Source: Leyella lascolaii
GTDB lineage: Bacteria > Bacteroidota > Bacteroidia > Bacteroidales > Bacteroidaceae
Reading direction: 5' to 3'
Assembly (NCBI RefSeq): GCF_900079775.1
Contig: NZ_LT556038.1
Coordinates: 513,087-577,086 of the forward strand
DNA length: 64,000 nucleotides
Under the pieces are notes generated by a model. It did not search any database, was not told the origin of the DNA, and was given only the letters and a program-made list of their open reading frames with translations. Numbering within the stretch: the stretch's first letter is position 1; the number at the start of each line of letters is the position of its first letter. Positions 10,207 through 19,196 of the stretch are shown here, one piece after another. Made by a program: the position numbers and the translations under genes.

Positions 10207-10776
10207 TTATATTTCGTCGAGCGGTCTGAGCCGGTGTTCCTTCATCTCCTTAAACTGCGTGGGTGACAGTCCGGTCTGCGCCTTGAACTGCGCGCTGAGG
10301 TGCGCCACGCTCGAATAGCGGAGCTTGTCGGCTATCTCGCTTACCGTCATCTCATCATACGCCAGCAGTTCCTTCACCAGCTCTATCCGCTGTGCGAGAT
10401 AATACTTCTCGATGCTTATGCCCCTCATCTCGGTGAACAGCTTGCTCAGCGCACTGTATTCCTTGTGGCACACATCCTGCAAGTAAGCCGACAGCTTTGC
10501 CTTTTCCTGATATTCGGGATGGCGCACATACTCTATCACTCCGACACGTATCTGCTCGATGACACGCATGCGCTTGTCGTCAATCACCTCAAACCCGTAC
10601 TCCTCAAGCTCATGCCTTATCTTCCTTTTCGTCTCCTCCGCCAAAGCACCTGGCACCACCACCGTACCCAGATTAACACTCACAGGCGTCACGCCGTTGT
10701 TCACGAAGATGTCAGAGACGGTCATTATGCACCGTCTGCACACCATATTCTTTATGTATATTTTCTTTTCTTCCAT
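10207..10776 (-). CDS. AraC-family regulator with HMA-like N-terminus, probable copper sensor
   Basis: 189 residues. The N-terminus (KIYIKNMVCRRC) resembles a heavy-metal-associated domain, with Cys13 and Cys16 at the same positions as in CopA. The C-terminal part (about 95-185) is an AraC-type double helix-turn-helix: MTVSEIADKLRYSSVAHLSAQFK and the characteristic GLSPTQFKEMK. It most likely binds Cu(I) through the CxxC motif and controls the copA gene 489 bp downstream on the same strand. The target and sign of regulation are inference. The sensor domain here is far shorter than in typical sugar-responsive AraC proteins. Confidence 0.85.
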   Translation of the reverse strand: MEEKKIYIKNMVCRRCIMTVSDIFVNNGVTPVSVNLGTVVVPGALAEETKRKIRHELEEYGFEVIDDKRMRVIEQIRVGVIEYVRHPEYQEKAKLSAYLQDVCHKEYSALSKLFTEMRGISIEKYYLAQRIELVKELLAYDEMTVSEIADKLRYSSVAHLSAQFKAQTGLSPTQFKEMKEHRLRPLDEI

Positions 10777-10906
10777 AATGTATATATGTTATAAATAGCT
10801 TTTCAAAACCGATTGATATCATAATCCTCCCACATGTCCTGACTGACTGCGGCAAAACAGAGGCATGTCAGTAAGGACATATGTGCACCGCACAGTCAGA
10901 TGAGTA

Positions 10907-11003
10907 CAAAGATAATGCAAGGCGAGTGCAACGGCAAAGTGGGAAAACTGTGTTTTCACAACTTTGACACTGCCGAGCCGAAGCTTATCTTATACAAAGA
11001 TAA
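10907..11003. repeat. One type B long hairpin repeat upstream of the AraC-type gene
   Basis: AAAGATAATGC opens and AAGCTTATCTT closes the element. The loop arms here are GTGGGAAAACTG and GTTTTCACAAC, differing from other copies but still complementary. It lies about 130 bp upstream of the regulator start. Confidence 0.8.
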
Positions 11004-11108
11004 AGAATATTCCACATATTGATAATTATACACTCAAAAAACAGAAACATCCGAACGCCTTACCGCATACTACAGTATTCCCTTTCACTCACACCGGCGC
11101 TAGCCAGT

Positions 11109-11484
11109 AGAGACGCAAAATCTTGCGTCTCACAAGCAACCCATCGCAAACACACACAATCAACAACACACCGATTAAAAGCGCATTTCCTCCTTGTGAG
11201 ACGCAAAATCTTGCGTCTCTACTTTTCCTCCGACACAAATTCCAACCAACATTCCTCACCCTTAAACCGCAACGCGCCAGCCTGTAGAGACGCAAGATTT
11301 TGCGTCTCTACTTTTCCTCCGACACAAATTCCAACCAACATTCCTCACCCTTAAACCGCAACGCGCCAGCCAGTAGAGACGCAAAATCTTGCGTCTCACG
11401 AGCAACCCGTCGCAACCCATATACATTCCATAACCACTTATTTAATTACACTTTCAAATCGGGAGACGCAAGATTTTGCGTCTC
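11109..11484. repeat. Five GAGACGC...GCGTCTC palindromes with a tandem spacer
   Basis: Copies start at 11109, 11198, 11287, 11386 and 11463 (89, 89, 99 and 77 bp). The spacer beginning CTCTACTTTTCCTCCGACAC is present twice almost unchanged, at 11217-11286 and 11306-11385, so this cluster grew partly by tandem duplication. Confidence 0.9.
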
Positions 11485-11574
11485 TACTTTAGCAAACAGC
11501 GGATATTAATCTGCACCCGTCACCCCATCCCCACACCCTCCCCGCGCAACGCGATGACGGATTCCACATACAGA

Positions 11575-11623
11575 CAACCGCCGCACGGCGGCTTCGCAAT
11601 GAAACCATGCCGTGCGGCGGTTG
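11575..11623. terminator. 15-bp perfect hairpin downstream of the fimbrillin/PI-PLC gene
   Basis: CAACCGCCGCACGGC at 11575-11589 pairs perfectly with GCCGTGCGGCGGTTG at 11609-11623 around a 19-base loop. It is 75 bp past the stop of the lipoprotein gene. There is no T-run on the minus strand, so it may be a transcript-stabilising hairpin instead of an intrinsic terminator. Confidence 0.5.
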
Positions 11624-11697
11624 CTATGTTGTCACGCATGAAGCGTACCGCCGGTGCCGGGATGACACATATCCCGGCAGTCCGGCAGCTCCGGTTA

Positions 11698-14469
11698 TCA
11701 GTTTCCGGATGAGGTACGCAGTTTGCGTTTGAAGTTACTCTCGATGATGGCGTTGTTTATCTCGGTGGATATCTCCTGCCGTGCGCTGTTGAATCCGATG
11801 TACCGTGAATACGTAGTACTTACGTCAAACAAGAATCTCGGATTACCCTCGTCATCCTTTCCAGGCACAAAGTCGAAGTACACGATGCCGAAACGCTGGT
11901 TCTGGTGAGCCTGGATGAAGTCCCTCACAGGCTCGTGGGTGAGTTCGAATATCACGCTTCCCCATGCGTTCCAGTTTGCAGTGTAGCCCTGATTCTTCTT
12001 CTGGAAATGGTCTACATAAGCGAACGACGGAACGGCAGTTACGAACCAGCTGTCCTTATATTGCGGGTCGCCAGCCATCTTCAGGAAGTCGTTAGTGAGG
12101 AAAGACTTCAGTTCGTAGAGCGCGCCACCGTAATAATTAGACACAGCATTTGCCGGAGCGAAATCTTCCTTGAATGCGTCAGGCACCTTGAAGTATACGT
12201 TTGTTCCCCATGTGGGTCCCTCCTTATAGGTCTGATTGTCCTCATATGTACCGCGCTTACCTATGATCTCACGGTCGAGGAAATAGAATGTGGCGAAGTC
12301 GCCGGTGGACTTCTCGTTCGGCTTCACGGTGATCTTGTCGAACGCCACCTTCGCGTCAGGATTGTCCTTCAGGAACGCATAGCTGTTATACACGGCTCCG
12401 GAGGTCAGTCCTCCCGACTCGTCATAGTTCTTCATGCCCACTGCCGCCGCCTGGTCATGAGTATAGTTATAGTTCGGCATGTAAGAGTTCATATATCCGA
12501 TACCCTCAATGCTTCTGCCATTTACCCTATAAGTATACGACGGGTCATCAGAGAACCAGTAGCCTTTGGTGTCGTCTCCGTTGCGGCGAACTATGAGCAC
12601 GACCTTTCCTCTGGCATGTTTCATGTCCAGACCGTCGCGGAACCATGCCAGTCGGCTTCTCTCGTCGTCTATTCCCACTTTGGTGGTCTTGTCCGATCCA
12701 ATGTTCCGCTTCGGGTCCATAAGATAGTCTCTCAGCTCGTTCAATGCTTTCTCCGAATTCTCAGCATTTCCATAAGCCACCTGTCTTCCCGTCATAATGA
12801 TGACAGTCTCAGTAGGATGCTGGTCGAGCCAAGCCACCACTTGCTGAAGTATACCCATACGATTGCGGTCTCCATCATTGATAAGATAGAAAGTTTTTTC
12901 AGAACTTCCATAGTGGTCTACGTTTCCAGGCAATGTGCCATACACGCTCGGACGTATGTCCAAAGCCCTCACGCCGGCATTCAGCATATCATAGATGCAT
13001 GCCACCTGCTTGGCATGTCGCTGTGCCTCAGCCCAGTTAGTACCTTCTATATTGCCATATACTTTGAAGTCAACCTGACCTGAGCTGTGCGCGCCAGGTA
13101 TGTTGAGGTCTTTCAGCAGCACGTCGTCGTCCAGTCTGCCCATCCAGTCTAACGGACTGATTAACTTCACCCTCTTGCTTTCCAGCGCAATCTTTGTGCT
13201 CGGGATGATGATTCTCGTGTCAGGGTTGGGTGAGCCCGCACCGTAGGAAATCACATTGTCTGTGACCGACTCGTCGATGAGCCGGTCGTAAATCGGCACG
13301 ATGTCCAGACCGTAATGTCCGCGCGCGAAGATGTATGGAGGGATGAAGGCGGTGAGAATGGCGCCCTGTCCCGATTCCAGTTCCTGTGTTTTGGAGAAAC
13401 GCACCTCTATATACGGAGTGGTGTTGTCCTTCGACGGGTCGATATTGGAGTTTTCGTCAAGCGAGCCCATGTCGATGTCCTCATTTCCGGCTACGGTGCT
13501 GTGGTCGTAGGCATGGTCGATGTAGTTGCAGTTCACCATGCTCTTCTGCACTCCGTTCTGCTTATAGTTCAGAGTCTGATAGTTGAGCGTTATCTCGTCC
13601 GGGAACGCGATGCGCTTGCCGCTGGCGTCCTTCAGATAGATGCGCACGCCGCTCACTGTGACAGAGTTGGCGTCGCCCGTGCCTCTCACACCGATGTTGA
13701 GCGTCGTCATGATGGGCTTGAAATTGATGGTATGCGTTCCTTCGGTGGTTGTGTATACATCGCTCTCGCCCACCATGTAGCAGTTTTTCATGTCGGGTGT
13801 CGATGTCCACCATCCGTCATTGTTGTTTCCGGTGAGCTTGCACACCTGCTTCTTTGGCACGGTGACAGTGACGCGCGCCTTTTTCTGCTTGTCGAATGTG
13901 CCGCCCGGCATCACCGGGTTGAGAGCCTTGATGCCGCTTTCCCCGCCTATTGCGGGATAGGTGGCGTAGAAGCGGTATTCGTCTGCGTTGGCATACCACC
14001 TCATCGCAGGATTGTCGCCAGACGCCACCGTGATGCCCTGCAGTTGCACGTTGCCGGGGTTGTCGCCTATCACGTAGTTGTATTTTGCCAGCGTTCCGTC
14101 GCTGTTTGTGAGCACTTTGCCGGTGTTCTTGTCGCGTGCCACCTGTATGATGCTCATCTTGTCGCCTGCGTCCCAGTACAGAGAGAGGGCGCGCTGCATG
14201 TCGTCGTTTATGCCATAATGCACACGCATGGCTCCGTTGGAGCCTCCGGTGTTCGCTGTCTTGGTCCATGCGCTGAATATCTTTGCCGAAGCCTCGTCCA
14301 CAACCTCAGGCTGGCTGCTGCTTGCGGAGAAGTCTACGGCTATTCCCGTGGTGGGAATATCGTCATTGAAAGTGCCCGGACCGACAGGTGTTACTTCCGG
14401 TTCGAGATCGTCTGTGCATGCAGTTGTCATCACACCTGCGAGCACAACAAATAATAGGTGTTTCCTCAT
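11698..14469 (-). CDS. Surface lipoprotein: fimbrillin-like domain fused to PI-PLC domain
   Basis: 923 residues. The N-terminus is a lipoprotein signal (LAGVMTTAC, Cys18). Residues about 20-430 have the character of Bacteroidales fimbrillin-like proteins: AWTKT near the N-terminus, YANADEYRFYATYP, and repeated beta-rich segments. Residues about 440-920 match a phosphatidylinositol-specific phospholipase C X-type barrel: LNIPGAHSSG with the first catalytic His near residue 458, GVRALDIRP with Asp and Arg, a second candidate His in NVDHYG, and HPTETVIIMTG, close to the family's NPSETIIMS. The Asp next to the first His is replaced by Ser. Such enzymes cleave PI or GPI anchors, so an outer-membrane, host-facing enzyme is plausible; substrate and activity are inference. 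An ILAGS peptide gene lies 208 bp upstream on the same strand, separated by two hairpins. Confidence 0.85.
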   Translation of the reverse strand: MRKHLLFVVLAGVMTTACTDDLEPEVTPVGPGTFNDDIPTTGIAVDFSASSSQPEVVDEASAKIFSAWTKTANTGGSNGAMRVHYGINDDMQRALSLYWDAGDKMSIIQVARDKNTGKVLTNSDGTLAKYNYVIGDNPGNVQLQGITVASGDNPAMRWYANADEYRFYATYPAIGGESGIKALNPVMPGGTFDKQKKARVTVTVPKKQVCKLTGNNNDGWWTSTPDMKNCYMVGESDVYTTTEGTHTINFKPIMTTLNIGVRGTGDANSVTVSGVRIYLKDASGKRIAFPDEITLNYQTLNYKQNGVQKSMVNCNYIDHAYDHSTVAGNEDIDMGSLDENSNIDPSKDNTTPYIEVRFSKTQELESGQGAILTAFIPPYIFARGHYGLDIVPIYDRLIDESVTDNVISYGAGSPNPDTRIIIPSTKIALESKRVKLISPLDWMGRLDDDVLLKDLNIPGAHSSGQVDFKVYGNIEGTNWAEAQRHAKQVACIYDMLNAGVRALDIRPSVYGTLPGNVDHYGSSEKTFYLINDGDRNRMGILQQVVAWLDQHPTETVIIMTGRQVAYGNAENSEKALNELRDYLMDPKRNIGSDKTTKVGIDDERSRLAWFRDGLDMKHARGKVVLIVRRNGDDTKGYWFSDDPSYTYRVNGRSIEGIGYMNSYMPNYNYTHDQAAAVGMKNYDESGGLTSGAVYNSYAFLKDNPDAKVAFDKITVKPNEKSTGDFATFYFLDREIIGKRGTYEDNQTYKEGPTWGTNVYFKVPDAFKEDFAPANAVSNYYGGALYELKSFLTNDFLKMAGDPQYKDSWFVTAVPSFAYVDHFQKKNQGYTANWNAWGSVIFELTHEPVRDFIQAHQNQRFGIVYFDFVPGKDDEGNPRFLFDVSTTYSRYIGFNSARQEISTEINNAIIESNFKRKLRTSSGN

Positions 14470-14502
14470 TGTAGTTTCTTGTTTAATAATTCATTTTTGA
14501 TA

Positions 14503-14629
14503 AAAACAGTGCCAGCGAGCGCAATGAGAACTTGTTCTCAGATTGCCGAGCGCAGCCTGTTTTATTTAAAAACAGTGCCAGCGAGCGCAATGAGAGCTTG
14601 CTATCAGATTGCCGAGCGCAGCCTGTTTT
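14503..14629. repeat. Two type A hairpin repeats, AAAACAG/CTGTTTT variant
   Basis: Copies at 14503-14563 and 14569-14629 have outer arms AAAACAG and CTGTTTT with cores GCAATGAGA and related complements. Read on the minus strand, each ends in CTGTTTTT, so they could act as terminators or attenuators between the ILAGS peptide gene and the fimbrillin/PI-PLC gene. That would let the peptide be made in excess over the lipoprotein. Confidence 0.8.
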
Positions 14630-14677
14630 ATAAAAAAAAACTGAAAAGCTTACGGCTTGAGCCCAAGTCGTGCCGGC

Positions 14678-14908
14678 TCACCAGCCTAACTCGAAGCCGG
14701 TATCTCCTCCTCCGTTCTCCTCATCGAAGACATCAGTGCTGCCGTCCTGGCTTCCCAGTCCGGCTCCAAAGCCTCCCACGGCATCACCTCCGGGAACATC
14801 CTCACTACCGTTTATGGGATTCTCCGGTCCCGAACCGGCGAGAATGGCAGGCATACCTACCGCTTCCAACACTGTAATCTCAGGTCGTTGATAATTCTTT
14901 TTGTTCAT
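14678..14908 (-). CDS. Small ILAGS-motif peptide (76 aa), function unknown
   Basis: The peptide begins MNKKNYQRPEITVLEAVG, contains PAILAGSGPEN and ends in an acidic, Gly-rich tail rich in Asp. It shares with the 59-residue peptide at 5666-5845 the pattern K-K-x-Y-x-K/R-P-E, an ILAGS motif, and an acidic Gly/Pro tail. There is no signal peptide. A good promoter (TTGT, 19 bp, TACATTTG) lies 95 bp upstream. The next gene on the strand is the fimbrillin/PI-PLC lipoprotein, making co-expression likely. Function is unknown; a precursor peptide, a surface-adhesin partner or a regulator are all possible. Confidence 0.75.
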   Translation of the reverse strand: MNKKNYQRPEITVLEAVGMPAILAGSGPENPINGSEDVPGGDAVGGFGAGLGSQDGSTDVFDEENGGGDTGFELGW

Positions 14909-15002
14909 TATATCTATTTTTGTTTATAAAATAATTGGTCTGCATCGGTTTTACAGCCGTTGTAAAATAATTTTGAAATGATTTCAAAAAATATAATTTG
15001 TG

Positions 15003-15033
15003 CAAATGTATACAAAAAAAGGCATACCGACAA
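15003..15033 (-). promoter_or_regulatory. Promoter of the 76-aa ILAGS peptide gene
   Basis: On the minus strand TTGT is followed after 19 bp by TACATTTG, matching the Bacteroidetes sigma-ABfr pattern. The predicted leader is about 90 bases long. Confidence 0.7.
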
Positions 15034-15262
15034 TGCCTTTATGACGCTATTTTCGAGGCTTCGGAGATACGTTCAAAAGAAAAGGTAATACCCTCCAAAC
15101 ATACCGTTCCGAATTCCCGCATTTGGTCCAAAATGCTCAATATAAGGCGATTTTATTTTACTGATGAATTCATGCAAAAAGACCATGAATTTATTGTTAT
15201 ATACCGTATGACATATAACCACATCCCGACCACCCCTCATTACAACACCGCGCCATCCAGTA

Positions 15263-15558
15263 GAGACGCAAAATATTGCGTCTCACAAGCAACCCATAGC
15301 ACAAACACGCATTTAATAACACACCGATAAAAAGCGCATTTTCTCCTCGGGAGACGCAAGATTTTGCGTCTCTACTTTTCCTACAGCACAAATATCAATC
15401 CACAATTCTTCCCCTGTCATAACATCGCGCCAGCCAGTAGAGACGCAAAATCTTGCGTCTCACGAGCAACCCATAGCAAGCCTCATCCATCCTAAAACAC
15501 TGACATTAAAAACATACATTGCTCAGGAGACGCAAGATTTTGCGTCTCTACTTTAGCC
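15263..15558. repeat. Four GAGACGC...GCGTCTC palindromes
   Basis: Copies start at 15263, 15351, 15440 and 15537 (88, 89 and 97 bp). The first has the core AAAATATT. The gap 14909-15807 otherwise holds only the promoter at 15.0 kb and the terminator at 15.74 kb. Confidence 0.9.
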
Positions 15559-15740
15559 GACAGCAATTTACTGCGCAATAATTTGACTGTATGCTCTTCA
15601 TTCATCCTACACAATACAGTCATCACAATGGCTTCCGCCATTTGCCGGTGCAGCCCGCTACTATCTCAATAAAAACATAAAAACAACATGGATGACATCA
15701 GCGGCAAATACGGATAAAGGCGGATGAAGGGTCAGGGATA

Positions 15741-15777
15741 TAAAAAACCTGCCGCAAAGACAGGCTTCACGGCAGGT
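15741..15777 (-). terminator. Rho-independent terminator after the TraB/GumN gene
   Basis: ACCTGCCG at 15747-15754 pairs with CGGCAGGT at 15770-15777. On the minus strand the stem is followed by TTTTTTATA. It lies about 30 bp past the stop codon. Confidence 0.8.
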
Positions 15778-15807
15778 ATGAAAAAAATATCAGTGCGACA
15801 GGCAACG

Positions 15808-16719
15808 TCACTTCACAGCCTCAACTGTGTATCCGGCGTCCTTCAGAAGCTGAAGCACACCCTTCGGACCAGCCAGATGACCAGCCCCCAAAGCGAAGAA
15901 CGTGGGTTTGGCAGCCATTATTGCCGGCATCTTCGCAGCCCAGTCGGCGTTGCGGTTGTCGATGAGCAGTGCCATCTCCTCGGGTGTCGCGTCACACGTG
16001 TTGCCGAGTTTCATGTCCATCGCCGCCTTCATCCCGTCAAGATTCTGGGCATAGAAGGCTTCCGTGATCTTCTCCATCATCTCCTCGTTGAACTCCAGAT
16101 TGTCGAGGAAACACATGAGAAGCTCCACCTGACGCTTCAGAGGCACGCTCTTGTAGAGCAGCTGTGTCTGGAACGCCATGGTCTCCAGACCGCCCACAGG
16201 CTCGTTGTTGTTCTTTGCCTGAGCCTGGAAATACTGGTCGAAAGAGCTTGAGGGGTCATACTCGCCCATGTGTTTCTGCAGATAGAGAAGCACCGTGAGC
16301 TGCGTGTTGAGAGCCGCCGGGGAGAGCCGTCCCATCTGTGCGTTGACCTGCGGGTTGTCCAGTCCGACACTCATCATCTGCTTGATGAAGGCGTCGAGCT
16401 TCTTGTACTGTTCTGCAGAGAGCACCGTCTTCAGCGTCTTTCCGTCGGGAAGCATCATCGCCTCCTGCATCACCTTCAGACTGTCGGTATTGGTCATGAC
16501 GTCCCACTTCACCTCACCGTACACCTGCTCAGTGTTTGTGAGGGCATCCTTCACGCCCGGTATCTTGTCGACGAAGCCCACATTGGCAAGATGGTGAGTG
16601 CCTATGATATAAGAAGGAGCCTTCAGGTCCTTACCGGAAATTTTGTAGAGAAGCTGTGCGTTGGCTCCGGTCACCGTGAATGCGGCAACGAGTGCCGCCG
16701 CGATAAATCTTTTAATCAT
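15808..16719 (-). CDS. TraB/GumN family protein, exported
   Basis: 303 residues from ATG at 16719, which begins a clear signal peptide (MIKRFIAAALVAAFTVTGANA, cleaved near QLL). The mature protein shows the family's motifs: YKISGKDLKAPSYIIGTHH at the start and FFALGAGHLAGPKGV near the end, with a conserved Glu in the region EQVYGEV. TraB/GumN (Tiki-like) proteins are thought to be metal-dependent hydrolases; substrate is unknown here. It starts 34 bp after the stop of the M13 peptidase gene and is likely co-transcribed with it. A longer frame to 16788 would overlap that gene and lacks a signal peptide at its start. Confidence 0.82.
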   Translation of the reverse strand: MIKRFIAAALVAAFTVTGANAQLLYKISGKDLKAPSYIIGTHHLANVGFVDKIPGVKDALTNTEQVYGEVKWDVMTNTDSLKVMQEAMMLPDGKTLKTVLSAEQYKKLDAFIKQMMSVGLDNPQVNAQMGRLSPAALNTQLTVLLYLQKHMGEYDPSSSFDQYFQAQAKNNNEPVGGLETMAFQTQLLYKSVPLKRQVELLMCFLDNLEFNEEMMEKITEAFYAQNLDGMKAAMDMKLGNTCDATPEEMALLIDNRNADWAAKMPAIMAAKPTFFALGAGHLAGPKGVLQLLKDAGYTVEAVK

Positions 16720-16753
16720 AATATAAGCGGTTTGGTTTGTACTGTCGTTAATG

Positions 16754-18778
16754 TCACCAGATGTGGGCGCGCTTTGATTTCGGCACATACATCCTGTCGC
16801 CCTTCTTCACCTTGAAAGCGTCATACCAAGCGTCGATGTGAGGCAGCGCGGCGTTCACACGTGCTTTGTTGGGAGAGTGCGGGTCTACCTTCAGCAGATA
16901 GTCTGCCATCTCCGGGCTCGTGTTAGAAGCCCACACACGTCCCCAGGCAAGGAAGAAACGCTGCTCAGGCGTAAAACCGTCGATGACGGGCAGCTTCTTT
17001 GTCTTCATCAGATTGCTCATGGCGCGGAAGGCGATGTTCAGTCCTCCGTTGTCGCCGATGTTCTCTCCGAGGGTCAGCTTGCCGTTTATCTTCTTTCCGG
17101 GAGCCATCTCGTAGTTGCCGAAATAGTCTTCGAGCACCTTCGTGCGACGGTCGTAGTTAGCCTTGTCGGCGGCGGTCCACCAGTTGTTCTGGTTGCCGTC
17201 CTTGTCGAACTGGCATCCCTGGTCGTCGAAACCGTGGCTCATCTCGTGGCCTATCACGCCTCCTATGGCTCCGTAGTTCACCGCGTCGTCGGCGTCAGGA
17301 TCGAAGAACGGCGGCTGAAGGATTGCCGCAGGGAAACATATCTCGTTGGTTGTGGGATTGTAGTAAGCGTTGACCGTCTGCGGTGTCATGTGCCACTCGC
17401 TCTTGTCGACCGGCTTGTTCACCTTGCGCTCTATATAGTCCTTTGTCATGAACTCAGACACACGGCATATGTTCTCATACAGAGAGAGCGACGGATCTAT
17501 CTGCAATCCGGAGTAGTCACGCCACTTGTCGGGATAGCCTATCTTGATGATGAAGTTGTTGAGTTTGTCCTTTGCCTGATTCTTTGTGGCTTGCTCCATC
17601 CACGACGCCTCGTCGATGCGCTCGGCAAGGGCTGTCTGCAGGTTGTGCACAAGGGACAACATGCGCTGCTTGCTGCTCTCGGGGAAGTACTTCTCCACAT
17701 AGAGCTTGCCTATCGCCTCGCCCATCACGTCGCTAACGATGCTCACCGCACGCTTCCAGCGGGGACGGTCTTCCTTGACGCCTGTGAGCACCTGACTGAA
17801 CTTGAAGTAAGCGTTCCTGAAGTCATCGCCCAGCAGGCTTATCGCTCCTCCCAACGCCTTTGCCTCCGCATAAGTCTTCAGGTCGTCGAGAGACGTGTCC
17901 TCCAGTATGCGCTCCACCTCCTTCACAGGCTCCGGTTGTCCGAGATCCACCTCATCGAACGGCGGGAATCCCTGTGCGAGGAAAATGTTGCCCCAGTCTA
18001 TTCCAGGATAGTCGGCGATGAGAGAGGCGTAGCTCATCTTGTGATAGTTGGCGTTGATGTCGCGCAGCTTCACCTTGTCGTAGCTGGCTTTCGCTATGCG
18101 TGTCTCTATGGCGAGGAGCACATCGGTTTTCTTCTGAGCCGTCTGCGAGTCGTCACCGGCAAGGCGGAAGAGCGTGGCGATGTATTCCTTGTATGCCTCG
18201 CGCACCTTAACGGTCTGCTCGTCGTCGTTGAGATAGTAGTCGCGGTCGCCCAGACCTATGCCGCCCTGCGATATTCCCACGATGTTCTGCGAGGCGTTGC
18301 GCTGGTCGGCACCCACACCGATGCCGAACATCATGGCTCCCACGCCCTGGCGGTCGAGCTGTGCCGTGACGAGCTGATACTCTTTCTTGTTCTTTATAGC
18401 CCTTATCTTCTCGAGCACAGGCATAAGCGGAGCCGCTCCCTCACGGTTGAGACGCACGCTGTCCATCAGCATGTTGTACAGGTCGCCTATCTTCTGTCCG
18501 AGCGTACCTTTGGGCTGGCTGGTGGAAGAGTACTCCTCTATCAATCCGCGGATGCGCTTCTGGTTCTGTTCCTCAAGGTCGACGAAAGCACCGTTTGAAG
18601 GGTGTTCGGCGTCGAGGGGATGCGCTTTCAACCAACCTCCGGCGGCATATTCGTAGAAGTCGTCACCGGGTTTGACGTTAAGATTCATGTTGGTTTTGTC
18701 GATACCCGACGTGAGATTCTGGGCACACGCTGCCGAGGCAATCATCGAGAACGACATCAGTAATGTTTTCGTATTCAT
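16754..18778 (-). CDS. pepO: M13 family zinc metallopeptidase (PepO/neprilysin type)
   Basis: 674 residues. A signal peptide (MNTKTLLMSFSMIASAACAQ) indicates export. The catalytic zinc site is HEMSH near residue 510, followed by GFDDQG; the third ligand is the Glu of GENIGDNGG near 570. NAYYNP (substrate backbone binding) and FFLAWGRVWA are also present, and the protein ends in a short tail with a final Trp as usual for bacterial members. It removes or cleaves short peptides in the periplasm or at the surface. ATG at 18778 is preferred to a GTG at 18784. The TraB-like gene follows 34 bp downstream; a cluster of hairpin repeats lies upstream. Confidence 0.92.
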   Translation of the reverse strand: MNTKTLLMSFSMIASAACAQNLTSGIDKTNMNLNVKPGDDFYEYAAGGWLKAHPLDAEHPSNGAFVDLEEQNQKRIRGLIEEYSSTSQPKGTLGQKIGDLYNMLMDSVRLNREGAAPLMPVLEKIRAIKNKKEYQLVTAQLDRQGVGAMMFGIGVGADQRNASQNIVGISQGGIGLGDRDYYLNDDEQTVKVREAYKEYIATLFRLAGDDSQTAQKKTDVLLAIETRIAKASYDKVKLRDINANYHKMSYASLIADYPGIDWGNIFLAQGFPPFDEVDLGQPEPVKEVERILEDTSLDDLKTYAEAKALGGAISLLGDDFRNAYFKFSQVLTGVKEDRPRWKRAVSIVSDVMGEAIGKLYVEKYFPESSKQRMLSLVHNLQTALAERIDEASWMEQATKNQAKDKLNNFIIKIGYPDKWRDYSGLQIDPSLSLYENICRVSEFMTKDYIERKVNKPVDKSEWHMTPQTVNAYYNPTTNEICFPAAILQPPFFDPDADDAVNYGAIGGVIGHEMSHGFDDQGCQFDKDGNQNNWWTAADKANYDRRTKVLEDYFGNYEMAPGKKINGKLTLGENIGDNGGLNIAFRAMSNLMKTKKLPVIDGFTPEQRFFLAWGRVWASNTSPEMADYLLKVDPHSPNKARVNAALPHIDAWYDAFKVKKGDRMYVPKSKRAHIW

Positions 18779-18834
18779 ATTCACTATATATTAATATGTG
18801 TCTTTATTTATGTGAGATAGCTTAATATATTTTG

Positions 18835-19146
18835 CAAAGATAATGACAACGAGAGGAGAGAGAGCTTGCTCTTTATCTCCCGAGTGCAGCTTATCTTATG
18901 CAAAGATAATGCAAGGTGAGTGCAACGGCAAGGTGGTGAGACAAAGTCTTACCAAGCTTGACACTGCCGAACCGCAGCTTATCTTATGCAAAGATAATGC
19001 AAGGTGAGTGCAACGGCAAGGTTGTGAGACAAAGTCTTACCAAGCTTGACACTGCCGAACCGCAGCTTATCTTATGCAAAGATAATGCCAACGAGAGCAA
19101 TGAGAGCTTGCTCTTACATTGCCGAGTGCAGCTTATCTTATGCAAA
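18835..19146. repeat. Four long hairpin repeats in the order A, B, B, A
   Basis: The first type A has the core GGAGAGAGAGC/GCTCTTTATCTCC. The last has GCAATGAGAGC/GCTCTTACATTGC. The two B copies are nearly identical (GGTGGTGAGAC, AAA, GTCTTACC). All share AAAGATAATG/GCTTATCTT outer arms. The cluster fills the gap upstream of the peptidase gene; the first base pairs carry TATCTTTG on the minus strand, a possible -7 element for that gene. Confidence 0.85.
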
Positions 19147-19196
19147 ATTAATAATATTGCTCATGTCATCACTATTTATCTGACAAAAATAACATA

